Source: Sphingobacteriales bacterium (GTDB lineage Bacteria; Bacteroidota; Bacteroidia; Sphingobacteriales; Sphingobacteriaceae). Taken from it: a stretch of 64,000 nt of DNA. The translations under genes and the position numbers were made by a program. Location: NCBI GenBank assembly GCA_004293485.1, contig RDYW01000036.1:24793-88792 (forward strand). Direction: 5' to 3'. Positions 53,322 through 62,033 of this stretch are shown in pieces (the first letter of the stretch is position 1; each line of letters begins with the position of its first letter). A model generated the notes under the pieces. The model was not told the origin of the DNA and made no database searches. It saw only the letters and a list, made by a program, of their open reading frames with translations.

Positions 53322-55724
53322 ATGAAAATATCGTTCAACTGGCTTAAAACATTTATAAATACCGATTTAGCGCCACAAAAAATAGGAAATATATTAACCA
53401 ATATAGGCCTCGAGGTCGAAAGTATCAGCGAAGTGCAAGCCGTACCTGGAGGCTTAAAAGGCCTTGTGGTAGGCCATGTAATAAGTTGTACACAACACCC
53501 AAACGCCGATAGGTTGCGCATTACCCAAGTAAATATAGGCCAAGAAAACCCTTTGCAAATAGTGTGCGGCGCACCTAATGTTACCGCTGGCCAAAAAGTA
53601 ATTGTAGCTACAGTGGGCTGTACAATTTTCCCCTTGGGGGGAGATGCCTTTACTATTAACAAATCTAAAATACGGGGCGAAGTTTCGGAAGGGATGATAT
53701 GTGCCGAAGACGAAATAGGCCTTGGCAAAGGCCACAATGGTATTTTAGTGTTGCCAGATGATACCCCAATTGGCCTTGCGGCCAAAGATTATTTTAAACT
53801 AAACGACGATTATTTATTTGAAATTGGCCTTACCCCTAACCGGGCCGATGCCGCATCGCACCTAGGCGTAGCCCGAGATTTGGCAGCTTTTTTAAAAACT
53901 ACCATTACCAAACCCAATGTTGATGATTTTAAAATTGATAACCAAAACTTATTGATAAACGTTGTGGTAGAAGATGAAATAGCTGCACCACGCTATTCGG
54001 GCATCACTATTACAGGCATCACCGTTGCGCCATCGCCCAAATGGCTAACCGAAAAACTGGCTGTAATAGGCATTAAAGCGATAAATAACGTAGTTGATGT
54101 TACCAATTATGTGCTACACGATTTAGGCCAACCCTTACACGCTTTTGATGCCGATGAAATTGCTGGCCATAAAATTGTGGTTAAAAAATGTGCCGAAGGT
54201 ACTTTATTTACCACCTTAGATGGCGTAGAACGTAAACTATCGGCCAACGATTTAATGATATGCGATGCCGAAAAACCATTGTGTATTGCTGGCGTGTATG
54301 GCGGCATACAATCGGGCGTAAGCCAAAAAACCACATCTATATTTTTAGAAAGTGCTTATTTTAACGCCGTTACGGTTCGTAAAACCTCTAAGCTACACAA
54401 CTTAAAAACCGATGCTTCGTTTAGGTTTGAGCGTGGTACCGACCCTGAGATTACCGTTTACGCCCTTAAACGAGCCGCTTTGCTAATCCAACAATTGGCG
54501 GGTGGCACTATATCGTCCAGTATTTTTGATAGTTACCCTAAGCCTGTACCTGCTTTTGATGTGGAATTAAGCTATGCACATGTACAACAATTGATAGGTA
54601 AAAACATCCCGGAAACGGAGATAAAAGCCATTATACAAAGTTTAGCTATAGATATTGTAGCCGAAAACAGCCAAAAACTACAGCTAAAAATACCCCCTTA
54701 CCGTGTAGATGTTACCCGCGATGTAGATGTGATTGAGGAAATTTTAAGAATTTATGGTTACGATAATATTGAAATACCTAGCAAAATAAACGCATCGTTA
54801 AACAATGTATGCAAGCCCGATAAAGATACTTTGCAAAACCATATTGCCGATGGGTTAAGTGCCAATGGTTTTTTTGAGATGCTTAGCAATTCGCTTACAA
54901 AATCATCGTACCAAAATAATGAAGCCGAAACAATTAAGATTTTAAACCCTTTAAGTTCGGATTTAGATGTAATGCGCCAAACCCTATTATACGCTGGTTT
55001 AGAAGCTATTAGCTATAACCAAAACCGTAAAGCTAGCGATTTAAAATTGTACGAATTTGGTAAAACCTACCATTTAATTGATGATAAGTTTAAGGAAACA
55101 AACCACCTTGCACTTTTTATAACAGGCAATTTACAGCCCGAAAACTGGCAACAAAAACAAAGCGAAGTATCGTTTTTTAATACCAAAAGCTGGGTTGATG
55201 GCGTGTTGGCTCGTTTAGGTATCAACAATTTAATTAGCGATGACGGCATAAACCCGCATTTTGCTTACAGCCTAGCCTACAAAAAAGCTGATAACGTTTT
55301 GGTAGAATTTGGTGCCGTAGCAAAATCTGTTTTAAAACCTTTTGGTATTGATAAACCTGTATTTTACGCCAACTTTAATTGGGATTTGGTATTAAAAACA
55401 GTTAAAAACAATAAAATATTATTTTCAGATATTTCTAAATACCCAGCCGTAAGGCGAGATTTATCGTTACTTATTGATACCGATATTACATTTGCACTGC
55501 TACATAAAATCGCCATTAAAACCGAAAAAAAATTATTGAAAACCGTAAATGTATTTGATGTTTACCTGGGCGATAAACTCCCGGAAGGAAAAAAATCGTA
55601 TGCTTTAAGTTTTGTTTTACAAGATGATGAAAAAACCCTAACCGATAAACAAATTGATAGCGTAATGCAAAAACTGATTTTTAATTTAGAAAAAGAGGCT
55701 AAGGCCGAGGTGAGGAAAGGGTAA
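53322..55724 (+). CDS. pheT: Phenylalanine-tRNA ligase beta subunit
   Basis: The 800-residue subunit starts MKISFNWLKTFINTDL. A tRNA-binding OB domain follows (about 40-155, VVGHVISCTQHPNADRLRIT), then B3/B4 (about 215-390, including NVVDVTNYVLHDLGQPLHAF), B5 (about 400-480, RVDVTRDVDVIEEILRIYGY), the catalytic-like core, and the C-terminal ferredoxin-fold anticodon-binding domain (about 705-800, ISKYPAVRRDLSLLIDTDI). The protein is full length. It is separated from pheS by about 5.5 kb on the opposite strand, whereas many bacteria have pheST together. Confidence 0.97.
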   Translation: MKISFNWLKTFINTDLAPQKIGNILTNIGLEVESISEVQAVPGGLKGLVVGHVISCTQHPNADRLRITQVNIGQENPLQIVCGAPNVTAGQKVIVATVGCTIFPLGGDAFTINKSKIRGEVSEGMICAEDEIGLGKGHNGILVLPDDTPIGLAAKDYFKLNDDYLFEIGLTPNRADAASHLGVARDLAAFLKTTITKPNVDDFKIDNQNLLINVVVEDEIAAPRYSGITITGITVAPSPKWLTEKLAVIGIKAINNVVDVTNYVLHDLGQPLHAFDADEIAGHKIVVKKCAEGTLFTTLDGVERKLSANDLMICDAEKPLCIAGVYGGIQSGVSQKTTSIFLESAYFNAVTVRKTSKLHNLKTDASFRFERGTDPEITVYALKRAALLIQQLAGGTISSSIFDSYPKPVPAFDVELSYAHVQQLIGKNIPETEIKAIIQSLAIDIVAENSQKLQLKIPPYRVDVTRDVDVIEEILRIYGYDNIEIPSKINASLNNVCKPDKDTLQNHIADGLSANGFFEMLSNSLTKSSYQNNEAETIKILNPLSSDLDVMRQTLLYAGLEAISYNQNRKASDLKLYEFGKTYHLIDDKFKETNHLALFITGNLQPENWQQKQSEVSFFNTKSWVDGVLARLGINNLISDDGINPHFAYSLAYKKADNVLVEFGAVAKSVLKPFGIDKPVFYANFNWDLVLKTVKNNKILFSDISKYPAVRRDLSLLIDTDITFALLHKIAIKTEKKLLKTVNVFDVYLGDKLPEGKKSYALSFVLQDDEKTLTDKQIDSVMQKLIFNLEKEAKAEVRKG

Positions 55725-55841
55725 GGTTTATGTTTAGATGTAGGTTTTAACACGTGTAAATATTTTTTTTGTGGTATTTTAAAGCAAGAAAATAAGGATT
55801 TATTCGTTGATAATGCTAAAATCAGAATAATCTTAAAAACA

Positions 55842-56300
55842 ATGCAAAAAATATTTTTAAAAATTTCTCTTTTTACTTTTGCTGGTATTTTATTAGCAAA
55901 CATTTCGCAAGCGCAAGAATATGGTACGGGTGTAGGTATTCGTATAGGTGGTTTTCAAAACGGCTTAACGGTAAAGCATTTTATAAGCGATAATGATGCA
56001 GTAGAAGGTATATTGGGCATAGGCTCGGGGGCTTTTGTGGTAACAGGTTTTTACCAACGCCATGCCGATGCCTTTGATGTTGATGGCCTAAAATGGTTTT
56101 ACGGTGTGGGTGCTCACGTTGGCGGAATATCTAAAAATAACGCTGGCTTAATGCTAGGTGCCGATGCTATATTGGGTTTAGAGTGGGTTATTCCGCAAGT
56201 ACCACTTTCACTTACTGCCGATTTACATCCCCGTTTAGAATTACTAAACGGAGCTTTATTGGGTATCGAACCGGCTTTAAGCATTAGGTACACGTTTTAA
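55842..56300 (+). CDS. Small outer-membrane beta-barrel-like protein
   Basis: The 152-residue protein has a signal peptide (QKIFLKISLFTFAGILLANI, cleaved after about SQAQ). Alternating glycine/aromatic strands follow, such as YGTGVGIRIGGFQNGLTVKHF and WFYGVGAHVGGISKNNAGLM, and it ends with the C-terminal strand ALSIRYTF, whose final Phe is typical of barrel proteins. Eight short strands would fit. The function is unknown. A bidirectional terminator separates it from the metal-uptake-like cluster on the opposite strand. Confidence 0.8.
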   Translation: MQKIFLKISLFTFAGILLANISQAQEYGTGVGIRIGGFQNGLTVKHFISDNDAVEGILGIGSGAFVVTGFYQRHADAFDVDGLKWFYGVGAHVGGISKNNAGLMLGADAILGLEWVIPQVPLSLTADLHPRLELLNGALLGIEPALSIRYTF

Positions 56301-56320
56301 GCTTATTGGCAATATACAAT

Positions 56321-56354
56321 AAAACCCTCTTAAGATATAGCTTAAGAGGGTTTT
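56321..56354. terminator. Bidirectional terminator hairpin
   Basis: A perfect 14 bp stem, AAAACCCTCTTAAG / CTTAAGAGGGTTTT, with a 6 nt loop has A-run and T-run flanks. It serves both the small barrel gene (plus) and the lipoprotein gene (minus), which converge here. Confidence 0.9.
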
Positions 56355-56390
56355 AAAACTTGAAAAAAATATTTAGCTTGCCAACAACCT

Positions 56391-56945
56391 TTATTGTATT
56401 TTAACAGGATAGGTAATATCAAAATCAGTACTTCCTGGGGCTTCGGTACCATCTTTAACGCCTGGCTGGTGGCGTAATATTATTTGTAAAGTTCCGTTTT
56501 TGGCGGTATTTGTATTTACAACAGCCATTAAACCTACGGGGTAATTATTTTTATCTTTATCAGAAATTTGTACTGTTAAAAGATTAGTGCTTGGTTTATA
56601 AACTAATAAATGTTCGTAATCCTCTTCTTCTATTTCTTCGGTAATGTTTTGTACTGGCGTGGCTGTTTCATTAAGTACTTCGGCTATTTCCATATTGTAG
56701 ATTTTGTTGGTAGCTAATTTTATGGTATCAACAACTGGGCCATCCCCGCCTTGTCCATCTAAATCTTTCCAAGTAAAAGTTTTTACATCGGCAGCATTGC
56801 TGGCATTGGTAAATTTAAGTTTAATGGTGGTAATAAGTTCGTTTTCATCTACAGGGGGTAATTCTTTTTTATCTTTTTTACAAGAGCTTACAGCAAACGT
56901 GATTGCCATAAATGCGATAAGTGATAATTTTGTGTTTGTTTTCAT
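56391..56945 (-). CDS. Small lipoprotein accompanying a TonB receptor
   Basis: The 184-residue protein has a lipoprotein signal ending AVSSCKKDKKEL (Cys22), followed by an acidic linker and a beta-rich domain. The domain has ITTIKLKFTNASNAADVKTF and TFTWKDLDGQGGDGP, and it ends PGSTDFDITYPVKIQ. Two acidic patches (VDENEL and EEIEEEDYEHL) stand out. It lies 37 bp after the TonB receptor gene and is probably the last gene of that operon. I infer an outer-membrane-associated partner of the receptor, function unknown. Confidence 0.8.
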   Translation of the reverse strand: MKTNTKLSLIAFMAITFAVSSCKKDKKELPPVDENELITTIKLKFTNASNAADVKTFTWKDLDGQGGDGPVVDTIKLATNKIYNMEIAEVLNETATPVQNITEEIEEEDYEHLLVYKPSTNLLTVQISDKDKNNYPVGLMAVVNTNTAKNGTLQIILRHQPGVKDGTEAPGSTDFDITYPVKIQ

Positions 56946-56982
56946 TTTTTTTAATTTAAGTGTAAATAATAATTAATTGTTT

Positions 56983-59340
56983 TTAAATTTTGCTAGGTAA
57001 ACCTTTGCCAATAGGTATTTGCAAGCGCAGTATAAAGTTTCGGCCAGTTTCATCGGCATAATATCTAAAGCGGTTTAGGTAATCTCGGTATGGGGTATTC
57101 AAAGCGTTTATGCAACTTAAGCTAAGGTTAAAACTGTTTTTACCTAATATTAATTGGCTACTTAGGTCGATATTTAATACTGTTGCTGCATTAGGGGTTG
57201 GTGCATAATCTTGTTCGCGTTTTACACGCCATTGTTTTGCAAAATGATTTATTGTAATATCAATACTGGTGTTTTTTATTTTTTTGCTATCGTTTAAGCT
57301 GGCTTGTATTATCAATGATGCTTTATCGGGCGGTATAAATTCTAAATGGTTATTATTAGCCAAGTTATAAGCCCTTACAAATGAATATTTAACACTCGTT
57401 TTAAAAAATTTATTAAATTGGTATTGAGTTAAAAAATCGGCACCTGTAAATCTGGCATTTACTTGTACGTATGTAAAAGACGGGAAAGCTCCACGTACAG
57501 TTAAAACAGGTTTTAAATCGGGTTTTAAATAAATATAGTTATTTATATGGTTTATATAGGCACTAATTTCTCCTGTTAGTTTGCCATTTGTTTTGGTTAA
57601 ACCTGAGGTAAAATTTATAGATGATTCTTCGCTTAGGTTTTTATCTCCTTTTTCGAACGACCCACTACCGTGATGCACCCCGAAGCTAAATAATTCGTTA
57701 ATAGCTGGTGGTCGCCAAGCTTTGGCTAGAGTACTCGTCCATTTAAGGTGAGGTAATATTTGGTATCCTGTACCAAAAGTTGCACTCACTTGGTCGAAAT
57801 TAAATTGGGGTTGTATTTCGGGGCTATTATCATCTAACACGTTTTGCCTTAATCTTGCTTGCATATATTTATTATCGTACCTCAATCCGCCTTCGAGCGA
57901 TAATTTATTTTTAGTATATTTTTCTATCAAAAATATACCGCCATTATAACTTGTAAAAAATGGTATTAAATATCTACCATCGTAATAATTTTGTTGAAAC
58001 ATGCCTTGCAAACCTACTTTGCCTTGTAAATTTTTGTAAATAGTATGGTCTAAAATAAGTTCGGCATTTTGGGTATTTAAGTCGAATTTTAACTGGTAGC
58101 CTTTATCTGCCGATCCTCTTACCACATCATACTCTTCTCGGTTATTTTGTTGATTGCTGTACTGGGCGTGTAGTATGCCAAAATCCCCCACAGGGTAATT
58201 TATTTTTAATTTAATAAGGTTATGGCTTACATTTTGGTATGGCCTACCTATCTTATAATTAAGGTTTGATTGATTGGAAGGGTCGGGTTTTTCGTTATCT
58301 ATGGCGTTTAGTAAATCGGTAATGCTACCAATGTGCGCCCCCGTAAATATGCCCAATTTGGTATTAAAGGTACTTGCAAAAAGTTCGGTATTTAGTTTAT
58401 TTTGCCTGTAACCTAACGTTAAAGCTGCATTGCGTTCGTTAAAGCCCGTATTTTTTATATAATAATTGGGTGTTTTAGCGTTGCCAGCTATTTTATACGT
58501 AGTTTGTAAACGCCAGCAAAAGTTAGCATTTTTACCTACGGCACTTTCTAGCATGGTAGCCACAGCCCCTTGCCCGTTATTACTTATCGCCACTAAATTA
58601 ACCTGCCCTGTAAGTTTTTTGTTAAACGCTAAGGCGGAAGGTTCTACCAATACTACGCCTCCCATTGCATCCGAACCATATAAAACACTTGCTGCACCTT
58701 TAACCACCGTTATTTGGTTTGCTATAAATGGGTCTATTTCGGGGGCGTGTTCGCTGCCCCATTGTTGCCCTTCTAATCGTACACCGTTATTGTAAATTAA
58801 TATTCTATTAGCGTGTAAACCATGTATAACAGGTTTAGAAATAGTTGGCCCTGTTTGTATAGCGCTTAAGCCGGGTATAGTTTTTAGTGCTTCGCCTAAT
58901 GATAAACCACGAGAAAGTTCCAGCTCCTTACCTTTAAGCTGCGATTGTGTTTGTAGCAGTTTATTTATCCCCCCTTTCGCTTGTACATTTACTTCGGCCA
59001 ATTGCGAGTTTAGTGGATTTAAAAGAACATTTATTTCGGTAGCTGTTTTTTTAATTTGAACCAAAATTTCTTTTTGTTGATAACCTAAAAAGTTAATTTG
59101 TAAGGTGTAGGTATTGCCATTGCACAATTGGTTAAAATGATAATGGCTATCGTCATCAACCACCAAAAACGCACCAATTTCTTTTATAGCAACACTTGCC
59201 CCAGGTAAAATTTCTTTTGTTTTGGCATCTTTTATGGTACCAAAAATTAGGTTATTACAGTTTTGTGCCCATGCGTAACTATACGCATGGGCTACAATAA
59301 TGATGCAAACTAAACCAATTTTAAGAAAAAAGTTAACCAT
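56983..59340 (-). CDS. TonB-dependent outer-membrane receptor, ZnuD-like
   Basis: The 785-residue receptor has a signal peptide (to about YAWAQ) and a carboxypeptidase-regulatory-like domain (about 30-115, GTIKDAKTKEILPGASVAIK). A plug domain follows (about 130-240, with VIHGLHANRILIYNNGVRLE, WGSEHAPEIDP and VVKGAASVLYGSDAMGGVVL), then a roughly 540-residue barrel ending in a strand-like C terminus. The SEHAPEIDP segment resembles the SPDHAVAVDP plug segment of ZnuD-type zinc receptors. A zinc- or metal-related ligand fits the AztD-like neighbour upstream (49 bp gap). The ligand is inference. Confidence 0.85.
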   Translation of the reverse strand: MVNFFLKIGLVCIIIVAHAYSYAWAQNCNNLIFGTIKDAKTKEILPGASVAIKEIGAFLVVDDDSHYHFNQLCNGNTYTLQINFLGYQQKEILVQIKKTATEINVLLNPLNSQLAEVNVQAKGGINKLLQTQSQLKGKELELSRGLSLGEALKTIPGLSAIQTGPTISKPVIHGLHANRILIYNNGVRLEGQQWGSEHAPEIDPFIANQITVVKGAASVLYGSDAMGGVVLVEPSALAFNKKLTGQVNLVAISNNGQGAVATMLESAVGKNANFCWRLQTTYKIAGNAKTPNYYIKNTGFNERNAALTLGYRQNKLNTELFASTFNTKLGIFTGAHIGSITDLLNAIDNEKPDPSNQSNLNYKIGRPYQNVSHNLIKLKINYPVGDFGILHAQYSNQQNNREEYDVVRGSADKGYQLKFDLNTQNAELILDHTIYKNLQGKVGLQGMFQQNYYDGRYLIPFFTSYNGGIFLIEKYTKNKLSLEGGLRYDNKYMQARLRQNVLDDNSPEIQPQFNFDQVSATFGTGYQILPHLKWTSTLAKAWRPPAINELFSFGVHHGSGSFEKGDKNLSEESSINFTSGLTKTNGKLTGEISAYINHINNYIYLKPDLKPVLTVRGAFPSFTYVQVNARFTGADFLTQYQFNKFFKTSVKYSFVRAYNLANNNHLEFIPPDKASLIIQASLNDSKKIKNTSIDITINHFAKQWRVKREQDYAPTPNAATVLNIDLSSQLILGKNSFNLSLSCINALNTPYRDYLNRFRYYADETGRNFILRLQIPIGKGLPSKI

Positions 59341-59389
59341 CTTAGCTTTGTAGTAATGTTTTATTTGGGTCGATTTTTTAGTGTTTTAA

Positions 59390-60595
59390 CTAATGTGATT
59401 GGCTATTTTCAAACCCAAAAATTGTTAAACGGTACGGTGTATTTGATACTTTTATCTTTTTAATATCCGCTAAATTATTGTTATCAATTTGATATAATTC
59501 GCCCATTTTAGGCATTGTTAAATAGGTATAGCGTTTTGTAGCTTCTAAAGTAGGTTTTTGCTTATCGTCTTTAGCAACTTCGGGCATTACGTTACCTTCT
59601 TTAACTAAACTACCATTGCTTAGATTGTAAATTTTTAATAGTCCGTTATGTAATAATATGTGTAAGTTTTGTCCTTCAAAATCTACTTTACACTGCATAA
59701 TATCTGCACTTTCAAATATTGGCGTTACGGTTTTAGAAGTTGGGTTAATAAAATATGCGCCTTTGGCAGCGGTATAACCAATAAATTTATCAGCTTTTTC
59801 GGCTTCTAAAATTGTACCAAACCAAGCTTTATCAAAGCCAGCAGGATGTGGTATTAATTCTTGTACACCTGCTTGGCTAACCATTAATATACCACTTGCC
59901 GACCCAAAAATTGATATTAAACCATTGCTTGCATTGCCGTGTATGCCTTTGGTTTGTATAGTTGATGCTACTACTTCTACACCATTGCCATCAATAATTT
60001 TAACTCTTTCGGGCAAACTGCCTGCAATCGAACCATCTTTTACCGTAATAGCATAGTTGCCATTATTAAACTTTGTCATGGCGCCATGGTGTGCTAAGTT
60101 ACCTGCCGATATGGTTCTCATTTTTGCACCTGCGGTATGAAACTCGGCTTCGTTGGCAACGCTTAAAGTGCCATCGCCATCGTTAAAAACTATAATTTCG
60201 TTTGCTTTGGTTTTAAAGTGGGTAGGTTTTAAGCCATCGCCTATTAAAGCGCCAAATTTGGGCGTTCCTTTTACATCCACATGGTCGCCATGAAACTCAA
60301 ACCCACTGTCAAAAATTTCTACAGTATTATTATCTCTATGTATAATACTTGCAAAACGCCCCGAACCAGTAGTGTAAAGTGCTGATTTTGCAAATTTAGC
60401 ACTAAATGGAGTTACTTTTCCATCGGCTGGGTTTACCAAACTTAATTGGTTGGTTAATTCATCGCTTACCAATACATTTATATATTTATGTTCGGTATCT
60501 AACAATATAGGTTCTTCGGTTTTATTTTTTTTACAGGCAGCCAAAGCGGTAATAAATGCTAGGGTTAACACTATTTGTAATTTGTGTAATTTCAT
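59390..60595 (-). CDS. AztD-like beta-propeller lipoprotein (candidate zinc chaperone)
   Basis: Starting at ATG 60595, the 401-residue protein has the lipoprotein signal KLHKLQIVLTLAFITALAAC (Cys21) followed by KKNK. The rest is repetitive beta blades. The stretch TVEIFDSGFEFHGDHVDV (His102, His105), KPTHFK (His126) and NLAHHGAM (His169, His170) resembles the metal-site layout I remember from AztD, a periplasmic zinc metallochaperone. The tracked ORF begins 14 codons earlier (60637), but those codons precede the signal peptide and overlap a palindrome. It is upstream of the TonB receptor gene in the same run. Metal identity is inferred. Confidence 0.72.
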   Translation of the reverse strand: MKLHKLQIVLTLAFITALAACKKNKTEEPILLDTEHKYINVLVSDELTNQLSLVNPADGKVTPFSAKFAKSALYTTGSGRFASIIHRDNNTVEIFDSGFEFHGDHVDVKGTPKFGALIGDGLKPTHFKTKANEIIVFNDGDGTLSVANEAEFHTAGAKMRTISAGNLAHHGAMTKFNNGNYAITVKDGSIAGSLPERVKIIDGNGVEVVASTIQTKGIHGNASNGLISIFGSASGILMVSQAGVQELIPHPAGFDKAWFGTILEAEKADKFIGYTAAKGAYFINPTSKTVTPIFESADIMQCKVDFEGQNLHILLHNGLLKIYNLSNGSLVKEGNVMPEVAKDDKQKPTLEATKRYTYLTMPKMGELYQIDNNNLADIKKIKVSNTPYRLTIFGFENSQSH

Positions 60596-60614
60596 CTTGT
60601 TTTTGTTTAAAGCC

Positions 60615-60642
60615 AACATTTGCACCATTAAAAGCAAATGTT
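60615..60642. promoter_or_regulatory. Candidate operator AACATTTGC-N10-GCAAATGTT
   Basis: A perfect 9+9 bp inverted repeat with a 10 bp spacer lies 19-47 bp upstream of the propeller-lipoprotein ATG. This is where a repressor would overlap the promoter. The size is like a Fur/Zur-family site, but the half-sites point the opposite way to the E. coli Zur box. No strong T-run follows, so it is not a terminator. Confidence 0.55.
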
Positions 60643-60778
60643 TTTAATAGAAATAAGTAAGTTATTTTATATTTTTTTAATAAATACCATAAATTTAAAC
60701 TGGCATTTATCAAAAAAAGAGCAACAAAAAATCGAGCTATATTTTGTATAACTTGATGGTTGCTGTTAAATAAAAAAA

Positions 60779-61144
60779 CTAGGCTTTGGGTGGGCTATTG
60801 CCCGAAAACAAAGATAAGTGTTTGGATACGTAAAATGCTACAAAATAGGTGTGTAGCAACAATGTTTTGGTAGGTATATTTACATTAAAATATTGTTCAA
60901 CAGGCAATAAATCACCTTGGTTTTTGCTTAAATTGTACTGGCAAATTTCGCAAGTTTTGCTAACTTGAACACTACTAGCTTTGCTAATATGTACACCAAT
61001 ATTGTGCACATTATTACTATCGTTGTGGCAAACATCGTGAGCATGTAATGCCTGAGCAAGCGAAATAAAAACAAATGTACACAACAATAAGTAAGCACAA
61101 ATTATATGCTTTATAGGTTGGGTGTATATATACTTGTTTTTCAT
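60779..61144 (-). CDS. Small exported His/Cys-rich protein
   Basis: The 121-residue protein has a signal-like N-terminal helix (CAYLLLCTFVFISLAQA). The mature part begins with a metal-binding-looking cluster HAHDVCH (His34, His36, Cys39, His40), then a CEIC pair (Cys65, Cys68), and ends in a hydrophobic stretch and SGNSPPKA. I recall similar short proteins next to metal-related TonB receptors in Bacteroidota. It is the first gene upstream of the propeller lipoprotein on the same strand but has a 180 bp gap, so it may have its own promoter. Confidence 0.68.
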   Translation of the reverse strand: MKNKYIYTQPIKHIICAYLLLCTFVFISLAQALHAHDVCHNDSNNVHNIGVHISKASSVQVSKTCEICQYNLSKNQGDLLPVEQYFNVNIPTKTLLLHTYFVAFYVSKHLSLFSGNSPPKA

Positions 61145-61223
61145 TATTTATGCAAAAATGCAAAAAAAATTAATAGCTATGGTTTATTATTTTTAAAAAA
61201 AACCTAATTCTGTATTATTTAAT

Positions 61224-61264
61224 GCCCCTGCACTTCGAGGATTGCAACCTCGAAGAGCGGGGGT
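61224..61264. repeat. REP-like palindrome between divergent genes
   Basis: A 17 bp near-perfect stem, GCCCCTGCACTTCGAGG / CCTCGAAGAGCGGGGGT, with a 7 nt ATTGCAA loop, has one A-A mismatch and wobble pairs only. It lies between the divergent small His/Cys-rich gene and the response regulator gene, so it cannot terminate either. The GC-rich palindrome in an AT-rich context is typical of a REP/RAYT element. Confidence 0.75.
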
Positions 61265-61397
61265 TTAATTAGTTTGAAAAAGCTAATTTCTAAAATTGCT
61301 GCCGTGATATAATTGCATTAAAAATATTTTTACACAATTGTTTAATTTGTTTCAAAAACTGATAGGGTTATATATATTTACAACCTAAATATACCCT

Positions 61398-62033
61398 ATG
61401 CCCAAGCAACTAGTTATTTGCGATGACCATACACTTTTTTTAAGCGGTATTACCCAACTATTACAAAAACTAGGAAACAATTACGAAATAACCGCTTTTA
61501 GCGACAGTAAAAACTGTCAAACGTATATACAACAACATATAATTGATGTTTTTATATGTGATTTAAACATTGATAATGCCGATGGTTTTGAACTCATAAG
61601 CAACTTAAAACCGTATTTAAAAAACACTAAAATTATTGTACTGAGTGCTTATTTAGAAGATTTTTTGATACAAAAAGCGCAAAAAATGGGTGCACACGCC
61701 TTTTTAAAAAAAGAAACTACCGCTTTAGAATTGATTAATGTAATAGAAGCTGATTTAAACACACCTTTTTACACCAACAAAATCAATAAAAATATTAATC
61801 CATCTTTTGCCCAGTTAGATAACAATACCGCCAATAAATTTAAGCTAACCCAACAAGAAAAACAGATTATTAAACTAATATGCCAAGGGCAAACTAGCCA
61901 ACAAGCCGCCCAACAATTAAACATTAGTAAAACTACCGTTGATACCCACCGCAAAAACATAAACCGCAAGCTAAACATTACCAGTACCAGCACACTTATA
62001 AAATTTGCCAATGAAAATAATTTATTTTCTTAG
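61398..62033 (+). CDS. NarL/LuxR-type response regulator
   Basis: The 211-residue protein has an N-terminal receiver domain with the acidic pair Asp9-Asp10, phospho-acceptor Asp55 in FICDLNIDNADG, the Ser of IIVLSAYLE, and Lys104 in AHAFLKKE. The C-terminal LuxR helix-turn-helix is at about 150-205 (LTQQEKQIIKLICQGQTSQQ, LNISKTTVDTHRKNINRKL). Its 3' end overlaps the cognate kinase gene by 23 bp, so the two are translationally coupled. Confidence 0.95.
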   Translation: MPKQLVICDDHTLFLSGITQLLQKLGNNYEITAFSDSKNCQTYIQQHIIDVFICDLNIDNADGFELISNLKPYLKNTKIIVLSAYLEDFLIQKAQKMGAHAFLKKETTALELINVIEADLNTPFYTNKINKNINPSFAQLDNNTANKFKLTQQEKQIIKLICQGQTSQQAAQQLNISKTTVDTHRKNINRKLNITSTSTLIKFANENNLFS

